Source: Callorhinus ursinus (taxonomy: Eukaryota > Chordata > Mammalia > Carnivora > Otariidae). Taken from it: a stretch of DNA of 64,000 nucleotides. The DNA lies in the NCBI RefSeq assembly GCF_003265705.1, contig NW_020312936.1, positions 809,577 to 873,576 of the forward strand, written 5' to 3'. The notes under the pieces were generated by a model. It did not search any database, was not told where the DNA came from, and worked only from the letters and a program-made list of their open reading frames with translations. Every line of letters starts with the position of its first letter. The first letter of the stretch is position 1. This document shows, in pieces, positions 49,540 through 60,540 of the stretch. A program made the translations under genes and the position numbers.

Positions 49540-50340
49540 TAAAAACAGGCGGCAAACTACCTGAACAATCAGTGTGGCCAGGAACAATTCTCTGTGTGAA
49601 TCTGGCTTTCTCTTATCCACTTCCTCAATTAAGAACACATCAGCATTACGAAGAAAATACCTTAACATTTTCCAAATCTTGACAAGGCACAGAACATTCA
49701 ATAACGAGATTTCCATTACCTTCTGTATTTCCTACTACAGGGTCTTTAAGTATCCCATGCAGATGGCTGTCAAGCAAGCCTGGGAACAATATTACAGACA
49801 AAGCTGCCTGATAGAGCCAGAAAAGGAACCCTCTGTCCTCTGCCTGCAGATTTGAAATGACCTCTGCTTGAAGCCTTTGTCTTCATCAGTGGAAAATTCT
49901 TCTCTTCACATTTGGAGATGTGGGCTCAAGGGATGCAAGCTAATGTTCTCTAAATTGGGTTTAAAATTAGACCTCAGTCCTAATATCCTGCCATATTGAG
50001 AGTCTTAAAGGACTCTCATTTCCTCCAAAGAAAGCCTAATTTAATCTCTCTTCCAGGTGGTCTCTCGAAGAGTGCCACAGCACAGACAGAACCTAGACCT
50101 CTTCTCCCACCTTCAATACCTTCAGTTTGTAGGTATCCAAATCAGCTTCCCCTCCGCCATGAATCAGTAAGCAGGGGGGAGATTTTATTTGGGCCTCGTA
50201 TGGCACCATGTCTGTTAGATGCATGGCCCAGTAGAAGAGCTGGGCCCATTCCCAGGGAAAAGGATTTTGAAATCATTAGACAAGCGGCTGTCTTGCTGAA
50301 TTCCCAGCTGCAAAGAAACAATAGGCTATATCAATAACAA
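49540..50340. other. Unique-looking 800-bp block, function unknown
   Basis: No recognisable repeat. The frame 49996-50337 (+) is open for 113 codons but has no ATG near its start. It has no recognisable domain, and its 3' part is compositionally richer in GC than the surroundings. It could be a conserved noncoding element, part of an lncRNA, or chance. Confidence 0.3.
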
Positions 50341-50540
50341 GAAAGGGTGACTAATCAGCTCTTAAATAGAGGAAGGTCAGTGGGCAAAAGAAAAATCAAG
50401 ATTCACATGGAATCTCCGTCAAACAATCTCAAGGTGTAACTGGGGAGTATTTTCCTTTACTACGCCTCCTTCCCCTCTTATAGTAAAATGTAAATTGGAG
50501 GCTTTATAATATAATTATTGAAACAAAATAATGTACAATT

Positions 50541-50745
50541 TATTTATTTATTTAAAGATTTATTTATTTGAGAGAGAGAGAGAGGGAGATGGAGAGAGAG
50601 AACATGAGCAGGAGGGGGAGAGGGAGAGAGAATCCCAAGCCGAGTCCACACTGAGTGCAGAGCCTCAATCTCACAACCCTGAGATCACGGCCTGAGCCGA
50701 AACCGAGATTCAGGTGCTTAATCCACTGAGCCACCCAGGTGCCCC
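50541..50745 (-). mobile_element. CAN SINE, reverse
   Basis: 'aaagatttatttatttgagagagagagag', 'cacaaccctgagatcacggcctgagccg' and 'cactgagccacccaggtgcccc'. Target duplication around 'taatgtaca' at about 50525-50537 and 50746-50757, imperfect. Confidence 0.93.
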
Positions 50746-50829
50746 AAAGTAATGTACATTGTATCATAAAATTATCATTGTAAACAAAGTAACAGAGCAA
50801 CGAGATCATGTGATTTCAATAGATGTTCT

Positions 50830-51010
50830 TTTTATCGATTCATTCACTCATTTCACAAGTGTTTGCTATCACTTTACTGGGTGGTAGGCACTGTTCTAGA
50901 CAGTTGGGTAACATCACTGCAGGAAAGAGCCTTAACTCCTGCTCTCCTGGTAATTATAGTATTGTGAAGGAGACAGACAATGAACAGTAACTATAAAAAC
51001 ATTCTGTTGG
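50830..51010 (-). repeat. L2 LINE 3' end, reverse
   Basis: 'cattcactcatttcacaagtgtttgctatc…ggtaggcactgttctagacagttggg…ggagacagacaatgaacagtaac' fits the reversed L2 3' end closely. Confidence 0.7.
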
Positions 51011-51116
51011 GGAAACATGGGTAGTCACTAAATGTTCATCTATTTATCCTTATGTCATGTTTTTTATAAACCTCTCATAATCCACATATCCAGAAAATGC
51101 TACCTCTTTATAGCAT

Positions 51117-51311
51117 TTTTTTAAAGATTTTATTTATTTATTTGACAGAGAGAGACACAGCGAGAGAGGGAACACACGCAGGGGGAGTGGGAGAGGGAGA
51201 AACAGGCTTCCTGCAGAGCAGGGAGCCCGATGTGGGACTTGATCCCAGGACCCTGGGATCATGACCTGAGCTGAAGGCAGACGCTTAACCAACTGAGCCA
51301 TCCAGGCGCCC
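51117..51311 (-). mobile_element. CAN SINE, reverse, target duplication
   Basis: Well-preserved long form, 'agacacagcgagagagggaacac' to 'gagccatccaggcgcccc'. Target duplication 'ctttatagca' at 51106-51115 and 51312-51321. It is inserted 100 bp after the reversed L2. Confidence 0.95.
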
Positions 51312-51459
51312 CTTTATAGCACTTTTAAAGTCAAATCGGTGTGTGCACATGTGTATGTATATGCATACATGTATATGTGCATGTGTGTGTGAGTGTGTAG
51401 GGGAGGAGATGACCAAAGTACAGCAATTTGCCTGAACTCAGGTATTAACTAATGTATAA

Positions 51460-51540
51460 ATGAGAGAACTGAGGAAAAGGATTCCCAGCCAGTCTGACTC
51501 CAAAGTCATGCTGTTACCACTAGGCTACACTACATCTAAG
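51460..51540 (+). repeat. MIR SINE 3' fragment
   Basis: 'gaactgaggaaaaggattcccagccagtctgactccaaagtcatgctgttaccactaggctacac' matches the MIR 3' half. Confidence 0.6.
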
Positions 51541-51743
51541 AAATAAACAATTAAAGATGGAACTGTTTTAAATTTAAATTTATTTTTAATTTATTTTTTC
51601 TGTGAATTCTCTGTATCCTGACAGAATTCAATTACTGTTCCCATATTCCTTTCTTTCTTTCTTTTCCCCTCCGTCTCTTTTTCTTTCTTCCCTTCCCTCA
51701 ATCTTCTTTCCCTCCAACACACTTCCTTCTCACTTTTTCCTTT

Positions 51744-51790
51744 AAAATATATATATATATAATATATATATTATATATGTTATATATATG
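51744..51790 (+). repeat. (TA)n-rich simple repeat
   Basis: Imperfect TA dinucleotides ('atatatatatataatatatatatta'). Confidence 0.85.
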
Positions 51791-51957
51791 TAAGTGATTG
51801 AAGAGTACTTAAGCTAAAAGAATCAGAATTGGATTTTTATTTCTGTTTATTGTTTCTTTTCTGATCTCCAACCCCTTGTCTGTTACAGGAAAAGAAGTTA
51901 AAAGAACTTCCTTTTTTGTTGTTTTTTTGCCTTTCTCCCATGATTATCCTTCCCCTC

Positions 51958-52004
51958 AAAAACAAAAACAAAACAGAAAACAAACAAAAACAAAACAAAA
52001 CAAC
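51958..52004 (+). repeat. (CAAAA)n simple repeat
   Basis: Imperfect CAAAA/CAAA units. Confidence 0.8.
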
Positions 52005-52402
52005 CCTCAGGACTTCCTTTATCTTCTAAAGTAAAGTTCTTACCAAGAATTCTTTGACTTTAGCAATTGGGTTCTAAGCTATAGTGATTTTCATATTAAA
52101 AAGAAACAACCATTTTCTGCTTTGCAATGAAAACTAAAGTTACACTGATCTTAAAGATCTCCTAACATGAGATGAATGTTTATGTATCTTTCCCTTTTTC
52201 TACAATATTTATTTATTTACTTAATGAAACGGTAACCCTTCCTTCTCATCTTATCTTCAAGAGTCTACTCCAAGTATCCGTGTTGTCAGAGTGACTTGCT
52301 ACACACCCAAATTCTGCAGAGAACTTACAGTCTTTTGCACATGTCTATATACTAGTGTCTATATACTAGCATAAGATAATAGAATCTAGTACTTAAGAGG
52401 TG

Positions 52403-52448
52403 GGAGAAACTATTAGGAAAAAACTGGAGAAACTATTAGGAAAAAACT
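52403..52448 (+). repeat. 23-bp perfect tandem duplication
   Basis: Two identical 23-bp copies, 52403-52425 and 52426-52448, with core 'gagaaactattaggaaaa'. Confidence 0.9.
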
Positions 52449-52479
52449 ATCTGTGAAAAAGGTAAGCAACTCCTGAGAT

Positions 52480-52510
52480 CACACACACATGCGCGCATGC
52501 ACGCGCGTGT
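52480..52510 (+). repeat. Alternating purine-pyrimidine tract (Z-DNA type)
   Basis: 31 bp of unbroken alternation with CA, GC and GT steps, including 'gcgcgcatgcacgcgcg'. Such tracts can adopt Z-DNA in vitro; function here is unknown. Confidence 0.8.
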
Positions 52511-52576
52511 CAGACTTGACACACTGTCCCTTTCCCTCACTCCGTACACATGTAGGAGCTAGGTACAGTTTCTGCT

Positions 52577-53170
52577 GAAGAAAGGAAAGGAAAGGAAAGG
52601 AAAGGAAAGGAAAGGAAAGGAAAGGAAAGGAAAGGAAAGGAAACGGGAAAGGAAACGGGAAAGGAAAAGGGAAAGGAAAAGGGAAAGGAAAGGAGAAAGG
52701 AAAGGAAAGGAAAGGAAAGGAAAGGAAAGGAAAGGAAAGGGGAAAGGAAAAGGGAAAGGAAAAGGGAAAGGAAAAGGGAAAGGAAAGGAGAAAGGAAAGG
52801 AAAGGAAAAGGGAAAGGAAAGGAGAAAGGAAAGGAAAGGAGAGGAAAGGAAAGGAAAGGAAAGGAAAGGAAAAAGGAAAGGAAAGGAAAGGAGAAAGGAA
52901 AGGGGAAAGGAAAGGGGAAAGGAAAGGGGAAAGGAAAGGAAAAAGGAAAGGAAAGGAAAGGAAAGGAAAGGAAAAAGGAAAGGAAAGGAAAAAGGAAAGG
53001 AAAGGAAGAAGGAAGGAAGGATGGAAGGAAGGATGGAAGGACGGAAGGAAGAAAGAAAAGAAAAGAAAAGAAAAGAAAAGAAAAGAAAAGAAAAGAAAAG
53101 AAAAGAAAAGAAAAGAAAGAAAAGAAAAGAAAGAGAAAGAAAGAAAGAAAAAGAAAGAAAGAAAGAAAAG
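52577..53170 (+). repeat. 594-bp polypurine tract, (GGAAA)n then (GAAAA)n and (GAAA)n
   Basis: All purine on + except five pyrimidines at 52644, 52656, 53022, 53034 and 53042. The left two-thirds is GGAAA-based with interspersed GGGAAAGGAAAA blocks. A short GGAA/GGAT part at 53005-53050 follows, then GAAAA and GAAA units. Serine/phenylalanine/leucine-rich frames on the minus strand (52537-53208) are artefacts of this tract and not genes. Confidence 0.97.
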
Positions 53171-53174
53171 TATG

Positions 53175-54235
53175 CTTTGGGTATGTTTAAGTTGCTTACT
53201 GAGCCCACTCATCTTTCTTTACTGGAAACCTATCTTGTAATAAATAATCTTGTCAACATAAAATAAGCCAATTATAAACAAAATGATTTTCATTTGCAAT
53301 GTAACAGGATTCAAAAAAATTTTTAGGTGTTTGGCTGTTTCTGTTCTGCAGATATTTACTGAAATTATGTATATGGGAATTAATAGTTTGAGCACGCAAT
53401 TTAGAGGCCAGAACTTCCCACTCAGTTCTCTAAAAATACCTCCATAATATCATTGCATTAATACTGCTATTGCCTGTAACTAGAAGGTTCCTATACTCCC
53501 TCCCTCTTTCCTTTCTTCCTTACACTATCCAGGTACATTTTCAGCTGTCATATCACTGTGCCCATTTTCTTTCATACTATCTGTACACAGTAAAAAAAGT
53601 GAAAATCTGCAGGTCAAGTGTTTGCCATATTTTCAGATTTATGCGGAAATTCGCCACAACTGATATGGACCTGAAGTTTTCTCATCAAAATTAATTTTCA
53701 AAAACTATCTGTTTTACATAAAATACATTACGACTTTGGTCAAATTTATTACTTCAACTTTATCCTCCATGAAATGCAGATCTGAATGGCTATCAGTTTT
53801 ATATAAAATATATGAAGTCCGTGGTCCAAACTGCTTCTCCAAATTCATCTCTTTCCATCTGCCATGCCCATTCTATTGGTACCTCTGTGGTCCACATGTA
53901 TGTTTTTCTTCCACTTTGAATGGGCCAATTACACTTTATTCCATGTACATCTGGTAAACTGCAATTCTTCCTCAGAAAACAATGCTATCTTAAGGGTGTC
54001 TCTAAGTCCCAGGACCTGTACACCCTGAAGACAGAGAAGTACACACGGTTCCAAGTGAAATACCATGATGGTACATTGCAGAGCAAGATGATAAACACCA
54101 TCACAAAATGAATACAATCAATTGTTCCTATGCCTGTCCACTCATTAGGTCATTAACTTCTAGAGAAATTCGTCATACTTATTTTACCATGACTCAGTTG
54201 GGAACCTCACAAATAGTGTACATACAGTAACTGTT
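53175..54235. other. Intergenic stretch, nothing recognised
   Basis: No gene or confident repeat seen after the purine tract. Short frames at 53470-54117 overlap on both strands and are unsupported. Confidence 0.5.
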
Positions 54236-54239
54236 GGCT

Positions 54240-55745
54240 TTGTATAACCAATGCTGCCAACCTCAATACAGACCAGAATTCCAATGACATCAACAAATGG
54301 GGAGTGGTGTGAGGAATCTAATTTCCATACACACCTTATCATAATATTTAAATTGTCCAGTTTGAAACAACAAAATAATCAATGAAACAGGAAAATATAG
54401 CCTTTATACAAGAAAAAAAAAAGAATGAGCCAATATAAAATGTCCCCAAGGAAGCCCAAATTGCACTTAATAGACCAAGACTTTAAAGAAGTTATTGTAA
54501 ATACATTTAAAAAACCGACAAAAAAAAAAACCCTGAAGGAAATTAAGTCTAAGAATTAAGGGGAAGTAGGGGAACAATGTCCAAATAGGAAATTATCAGT
54601 AGAGAAACTATTTAAAAAAACAGAAACAAAAATGGAAATTCTGGAGTTGAAAAGTATAATAACTGAAATGAAAATTCTACTAGAGTGACTCAACAGTAGA
54701 TTTGAACTGACAATAAAAAATGGTGCATTCAAAAATACATCGGTAGAGACTAAAAAATATGAAAAATAGAAAAATAAAAACTGTAGACACAGTGGAAATG
54801 AGTATACTAAAACATGGTCAACATCACATGTCATCAGGGAAATGCAAATTAAAAACAACAATGACATACCACCCCACACTTATCAGAATGACCAAAATCT
54901 GTACACTGACAACAAATTCTGACAAGGATGTGGAGCAGTGGGTGCTCTCATATATTGTGATGGGAATGCAAAGTGGTACAGCCCCTTTGGAAGATAGTTT
55001 GGTGGTTTCTTACAAAATTAAACATACTCTTAACCACATAATCCAGCAATAAAGCTTCTTGGTATTCACCCAAAGGAGTTGAAAACACACCCACACAAAA
55101 ACCTGCACATGGATATTTATAGCAGCTTTATTCATAATTTCCAAAATTAGAAGCAAACAAGATGCCCTTCAGTATGTGAATGAATAAACTGTGAAGAATC
55201 TAGACAATGGAATATTAGTCATTGCTCAAATAAATGAGCTATCAAGCCATGAAAAGACATGGAGAAACCTGAAATGCATATTACTCTGTGAAAGCAGCCA
55301 ATCTGAAAACGCTATCTGTTATATGATTCCAACTATAGGACATTCTGAAAAACATGAAACAACAGACACAGTAAAAAGACCAGTGGTTTCCACAGAGTAT
55401 GTGTTGGACAGGGAGAGATAAATACACAGAACACAGAGGATTTCCAGGGCAATGAAAACACTGTGTGATACTGTAATGATGATATATGTCATTGTACATT
55501 TGTGCAAACTCATAGATTACAACACTGAGAGTGAACCATAATGTAAACTATGGACTTTGGGTAATTATGATTTGTCAATATAGGTTCATCAATTGTAACA
55601 AATATACCATTCTGGTGAGTAATGCTGATGATTAAAGAGGTTCTGCATGTGTGGAGGCAAGGGGCATAAGGGAGATCTCTTGTACCTCCCTCTTAATTTT
55701 ATTGGAACTACAACTGCTGTAAAAAATAAAGTCCTTTAAAAAAAA
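54240..55745 (+). mobile_element. L1M (MB-like 3' end), sense, internally deleted
   Basis: The left part is ORF1-like ('ggaaattctggagttgaaaagtataataactgaaatgaaaa'). At about 54815 it jumps to the ORF2 end: 'aacatcacatgtcatcagggaaatgcaaattaaaaac', 'gtggagcagtgggtgctc' and 'gaatattagtcattgctc'. It ends with an L1MB-like 3'UTR ('attctggtgagtaatgctgatgattaaagagg', 'actgctgtaaaaaataaagtcc') and A tail. Most of ORF2 is missing. Confidence 0.75.
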
Positions 55746-55767
55746 TTAACAGGGTATCAAACTTTTA

Positions 55768-55964
55768 TTTTTTTAAAAGATTTTGTTTATTTATTTGACA
55801 GAGAGAGAGACAGTGAGAGAGGGAACACAAGCAGGGGGAATGGGAAAGGGAGAAGCAGGCTTCCTATTGAGCAGGGAGCCCGATGTGGGGCTCCATCCCA
55901 GGACCCAGGGATCATAACCTGAGCTGAAGGCAGACGCTTAATGACTAAGCCACCCAGGCGCCCT
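55768..55964 (-). mobile_element. CAN SINE, reverse, 16-bp perfect target duplication
   Basis: 'aaaagattttgtttatttatttgacagag' to 'aagccacccaggcgccc'. Target duplication 'gggtatcaaactttta' at 55752-55767 and 55965-55980. It sits at the junction between two L1 bodies. Confidence 0.96.
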
Positions 55965-55974
55965 GGGTATCAAA

Positions 55975-58475
55975 CTTTTAGAACAACATCAAATACACCG
56001 ACATACATGTAATGGGAATCCCAGAAGGTGAGGAGAAAACAGAAGAAATATTTGAAGAAATAATGCCTGAAAACTTCCTTGAACTGGATGAAAAACATTC
56101 AAGAATTCCACAGGCCCAAGTAGGATAATTCAAAGAGGTCTAGACAAAGATATAGGTTATTGTCAATCTGTCAAAAGCCAAAGAGAGAATTTTAAAAACA
56201 GAAAGGGAAAAAAATGGACTCACTGCATGCAGAAGAGCGTTGGTAGATGAATGGCTAATTTCTCATCAGAATCCATGAAGGACAGAATACAGTGAGATGA
56301 ACTCTTCAACATATGGAAAGAAAAAGACTAAATAAGAATTCTCTATCTAGCAAAACTATCCTTCAAAAACAAGGAAGAAATTAAGAAAGTTTAGATAAAT
56401 AAAAACAGAGAATCTGTCACTAGCAGACCCGCTCTATCAGAATTAGTAAAAGCAGTCCCTCAGGTTAAAAAAAAAAAAAAAATCAAAGAACACACTGTAG
56501 TAACACAAATTCACAACTAAAAAATAAACAGAAATGGAAAGGTAATTACACAGATAAATATGAAAATATAAATGTAGATTTTTTCTTATTCCATCTGATT
56601 TAAAACACAACTACATAAACATGAATTGTGATATTATGTTAAAGGTCTTATATAAAAACGTAATTTGTCAGATAATAAGAAAAAGAAAGGGAAAGGCACA
56701 GAGTTATATTTAAGAAATTACATATAGTATATTATATACTACTGAAATTAGTTTGATATTAATCCAAACTACACAGTTTTAAGACAGGATTTTAATTCCC
56801 AGGTCAACTACTAAGAAATTTTTTTAAATAATAAAAAAAAAATCAACAAGGAATTAAGATGTTATACTCCAAAATATCTAACAAAAATAAAGGTAGTGTT
56901 GTAGGAAAACAACAATATATAAGTAAGACATAATAAATAGTGGAATGGCAGACATAAATGGTAACTATCAGTAATAACACTAAAAAAAAAGAAAAAAAAA
57001 TGGACTCCATGCTCTAAACAAAGGTAGAGATAGCCCTATCAGAGAGAGAAGTACATAATACAAATACACTGTCTATAAGAGACATATTTTAGATTCAAAT
57101 ACACAAATGGATTGGTAATAATAGAATGGAAAAAGATATAACATGTAGACAGAAATTTTTAAAAAGTTGAAATACAATCAATAGTCTAGAAGTAAACCCT
57201 ATTACTTGTGATTAACTGATTTTTAACAAGGAGCCAAGAAAGTCAATGGGGTGGGGGAGGGAAGATTTGTCTTTTCATCAAATGATGCTGGGATAAATGC
57301 ACACCACATGGGAAAGAATGCAGTCTCACTCCTACCTAAAATGGTTTACAAAAATTTACTCAAAATGGTTAAGAGACTCAAATGTAAGAGCTAAAACTAT
57401 AAAACTCTTAAAAGAAAACCTAAGTATACATCTTTAAGTATCTGGATTAGGCAAGGTTTTCATATATACGATACTTAAGCACAAGGAGCAAAAGAGGTTG
57501 TGGCTAAATTGGACTTAATCAAAGTTAAAAACTTTTGTATTTCAAAGGCCATCATCAAGAAAGTGACAAGATGGGGCATCTCAGTGGCTCAGTTGGTTAA
57601 GCATCTGACTCTCGATTCTGGCTCAGGTCATGATCTCAGGGTGGTGGGACTGAGCCCCACATCTGGCTCCATGTTCACTGGGGAGTCTGCTCAAGAATTC
57701 TCTCTCTCTCTTCCCTCTGCCCTTACCCCTGCTCTCTATCTCTCTCTAAAATAAATAAGTAAATCTTAAAAAAAAAAAAAAGTGACAAGACAACCCACAG
57801 GATCGGAGAAAATATTTGCAAGCCATATGTTTGGTAAGGCACTTGTACCTGGGACTTTTTTTTTTTTAAAATCATGCAACTAAAAACCTAAAATGTTAAA
57901 AAAAAAAAAAAGTTACCATATAACTCGGCAATTCCACTCCTAGGTAAATACCCAAGAGAATCTTAAGCATACAGCTACAAAAAAATTTTGTACTCAAATG
58001 TTCATGGAAGCATTATTCATAACAGCCAAAAGGTGGAACTAACTCCAATATTCACCCACTGATGGATGAATGAATAAGTGTGGTATATCCATACGACAGA
58101 ATATTATTCAGCCATAAAAAGAAATGACATTCTGATATATGCTACAACATGAATGAACTTTCAAAATATTATGGTTAGGTGAAAGGAAACAGACACACAA
58201 GATCACATAGTGTGCCATTTCATTTATGCAAAATGCCCGGCAAAAGCAAAATCTACAGAGACAGAAAAAAAGATGAGCTTTTGCAAGGGGCTTGGGAAGG
58301 AGGGAAATGAAAAATGACTGCTAAATGTGTATGAGTTTTCTTCATAGGGTCATGAAAATATTCCACTCAAGATAGTTGTTATGTACATATTTGTAAGTTT
58401 CATAAAAACCACTGACTTGTACACCTCAGAAGTATGAGTTTTATATCTGAATTATGTCTCCATAAATGACATGTA
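55975..58475 (+). mobile_element. Second L1M, sense, internally deleted, with a SINE inside
   Basis: ORF1 C-terminal part ('aatgcctgaaaacttccttgaactggatg', 'tatctagcaaaactatccttcaaaaacaaggaag'). ORF1-ORF2 spacer, then an endonuclease piece ('tgtctataagagacatattttag', about 57070). A jump near 57190 leads to the ORF2 C-terminal part ('gattaactgatttttaacaaggagccaag', 'gaaaatatttgcaagccatatg', 'aatattattcagccataaaaagaaatgac') and 3'UTR. A CAN SINE interrupts at 57573-57778. It lies in tandem with the L1 just upstream. Confidence 0.75.
57573..57778 (+). mobile_element. CAN SINE, forward, inside L1
   Basis: 'ggggcatctcagtggctcagttggttaagcatctgactc', pyrimidine-rich arm, (CT)n and A tail. Target duplication 'aaagtgacaaga' at 57560-57571 and 57779-57790. 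L1 homology is continuous across it. Confidence 0.94.
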
Positions 58476-58479
58476 AAAA

Positions 58480-58660
58480 ATAACATAGCTTGAGTTCTAT
58501 ATTTATTTGTGCAATTATTTGATTAATCTGTCTTCTCCATTATACTAAATCTTAAAAAAGCAGGAAGAGTATTTTTCCACCCATTGCATATTACCATATT
58601 GAATTCAGTTTATCTAATGTGATTTCTAGCACTTAGCAGACATGGAAGAAATGCTAAAAT
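58480..58660 (+). repeat. L2 LINE 3' fragment
   Basis: 'tttatttgtgcaattatttgattaatctgtcttctcc…gatttctagcacttagcagacatgg' follows the L2 3' region in sense. Confidence 0.5.
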
Positions 58661-59454
58661 AGTGAAATTTTAAATGCGTATCAAATGAATATAATCTCTG
58701 GCAACACTAACACATGCTAGACCAAGTGTATCTCTGATAAGATGAATGGGCCACCTTCAGGGGATAAATGATAACTGTTGAATATAATTTTTGAGTAAAC
58801 TCACTCTCATTTCCTGATACCTGAAATGAAAAGAGCTCCCTTGATTAGCAGTCAGGGCCCCAGATGATATGTATGGTCTATGTTAAAAGTGCAAAATGAT
58901 GAAATAGATATATTTTCTAAACACATTATTCCTCTGTGGATATATTCCATTTTGCTTGATAAACTGCTTGAATAACCCTTCCTATGATTACTCAGGTGAC
59001 AAAAGTCAAGTCATAGTTACAGTCACTAACTACTCAGCAAGGGAACTTGGAAAAATGAATGTTTCTGGTTTGCCCTGTAAGAGGTTTTACTCTCGAATAG
59101 TGGCAATTATCTTTTGTACTGTTGCGATCTATATATTATTTGACCAAGAAGTATAAAACCACTGGTTGGCACAGACATGCTTTGCTTTCACAACATTCCT
59201 GGTAATTGATAATTGAAGCAGACCTGTGAATTGCTCTCCAGTGATAGGGATGTCTTAAGCTGGATATCCTTGCAGTTTAGAGCAGGATTTGACTGTAACT
59301 TCAGAGTTTCTGTATCTTAAAATTCTAGCCTATTTTTAGAACAATTTTCTGTTTCTTCTTTTGCCAAGATTAAAAATGTATACATTTCAAAATATCATGC
59401 AGGACTCCAAAAATCAAGTTTTTCCTTAATCACTAAAAATTTGAAAGAGTAATA

Positions 59455-59640
59455 ACCAATATTTTAAGCTACTTACCACATATCAGGTGCCTTCCATACT
59501 TTAAAAGCTGTATTCCCAATTACAGATGAACAGATTAATACCTCAGATTCTCGAAATAATTTATCAGTGGAGGAGAGCTTAATCCCACAGTGGTAGAAAT
59601 TGGATTTAATCCTACTTGACTTTGTTTCTTTCCATTATAC
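59455..59640 (+). repeat. MIR SINE, forward
   Basis: 'agctacttaccacatatcaggtgccttccatactttaaaagc', 'ccaattacagatgaacagattaatacctcag' and 'ttggatttaatcctacttgactttg' give MIR from 5' to 3', strongly diverged. Confidence 0.65.
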
Positions 59641-59846
59641 CACTGGTTCTCAATTAGGGATGATTTTACCCCCAGCAGACAATTGGCACTATCTGGAGAT
59701 ATTTTTGATAGATATTATGTGGGTGAGAAGAACTACTGGCGTTTAGTGGTAGAGGGTAGAACTACAGCTAAACACCCTCCACTGCACAGGACAATGTCTC
59801 ATGACAAATCGTTATCTGGCCCAAATATTAAGTTCAGAAAACTTGC
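59641..59846 (+). mobile_element. MER20 (hAT-Charlie, nonautonomous), near full length
   Basis: 'cactggttctcaattagggatgattttacccccagcagac', 'caattggcactatctggagatatttttg', 'ctactggcgtttagtggtagagg', 'gctaaacaccctccactgcacaggacaatg' and 'ttatctggcccaaatatta' follow MER20 end to end. Diverged, so an ancient eutherian insertion. Confidence 0.8.
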
Positions 59847-59849
59847 ACT

Positions 59850-60020
59850 ACACCAGTAGTTCCCAACTTTGAATGCATATTAGAATCATCTAGGAAACTT
59901 AAAAAACAATGATATCCTTTCTGAGGTTTGGATTTAATTGCTCTGACATGCCATCATGATATTAGGATTTTAAAAAACACCACTGAATTTCATGTCCAGT
60001 CAAATTTGAGAAGCACACGG
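59850..60020 (+). mobile_element. MER5A-type hAT element
   Basis: 'cagtagttcccaactttgaatgcatattagaatcatctaggaaactt', then 'ggatttaattgctctgacatgcc' and 'attaggattttaaaaaacac', is the MER5A order. It lies directly after MER20. Confidence 0.75.
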
Positions 60021-60083
60021 ATATACAGTGTCCTGTGCACACACACTGGGGCTAAAATACTACTTACCAGTGGAAAATTCTAT

Positions 60084-60540
60084 AAGGACTATCTGCAGCA
60101 GTTGGCAGAGGAGAGACAACAGGCTGAGAAGCTCATGCTGCTGCAGAACCAGCGTGAGATCTGAGTCCGTCTAGAAGGTACCAAGAAGCTAGAGCAAAAT
60201 GACCAAAAGCGCTGCCTGAGGGTGATGGAGTGTGGCTTCCACCTGGAGAAGAGCGTGAACCAGAGCCTGCTGGATCGGCAGCAGCTGGCCGCTGATAAAA
60301 TGACGCTCACCTGCGTAACTTCCCGGGGCCTCACTATTTGCACTAGCTGGTCCAACTTTTCAAAGAGTTGGGTGACCATCTCACCAACATGCACAAGATG
60401 GAGGACCTGGAAGGCAGCCTGGCTAAGTGTCTTCTCAACAAGCTCACTCTGGGTGATGGCAGTAAGAACTGAGCTTGGAACCCCATGCCCATGGGGTGAA
60501 TTCTCCTGGTCACCATGCAGTACATGCAGATTTAGATCTA
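60084..60540 (+). pseudogene. Ferritin heavy-chain family processed pseudogene, 5'-truncated
   Basis: Intronless ferritin-H-like sequence starting near residue 60 of the parent. Matches include EERQQAEKLMLLQNQR (family EEREHAEKLM.LQNQR), MECGFHLEKSVNQSLLD, KELGDHLTN and NKLTLGD. There is a TGA at 60162-60164, a frameshift near 60298, a further in-frame TAG near 60345 and a terminal TGA at 60470-60472. The next 65 bp, with 'ccccatgcccatggggtga' and 'ctggtcacca', recall the FTH1 3'UTR. The iron-responsive element and N-terminal half are absent, and no poly(A) is seen. The parent is FTH1 or FTHL17-like; it cannot make ferritin. Confidence 0.88.

Noticed and set aside
49996..50337. 113-codon + frame
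   Set aside because: No ATG at its start, no recognisable domain, no supporting signals; kept only as an unknown block.
52537..53212. Long minus-strand frames of 217-223 codons, rich in Ser, Phe, Leu and Pro
   Set aside because: They are the reverse reading of the 594-bp polypurine tract; two overlapping frames and a third on + exist only because the repeat lacks stops.
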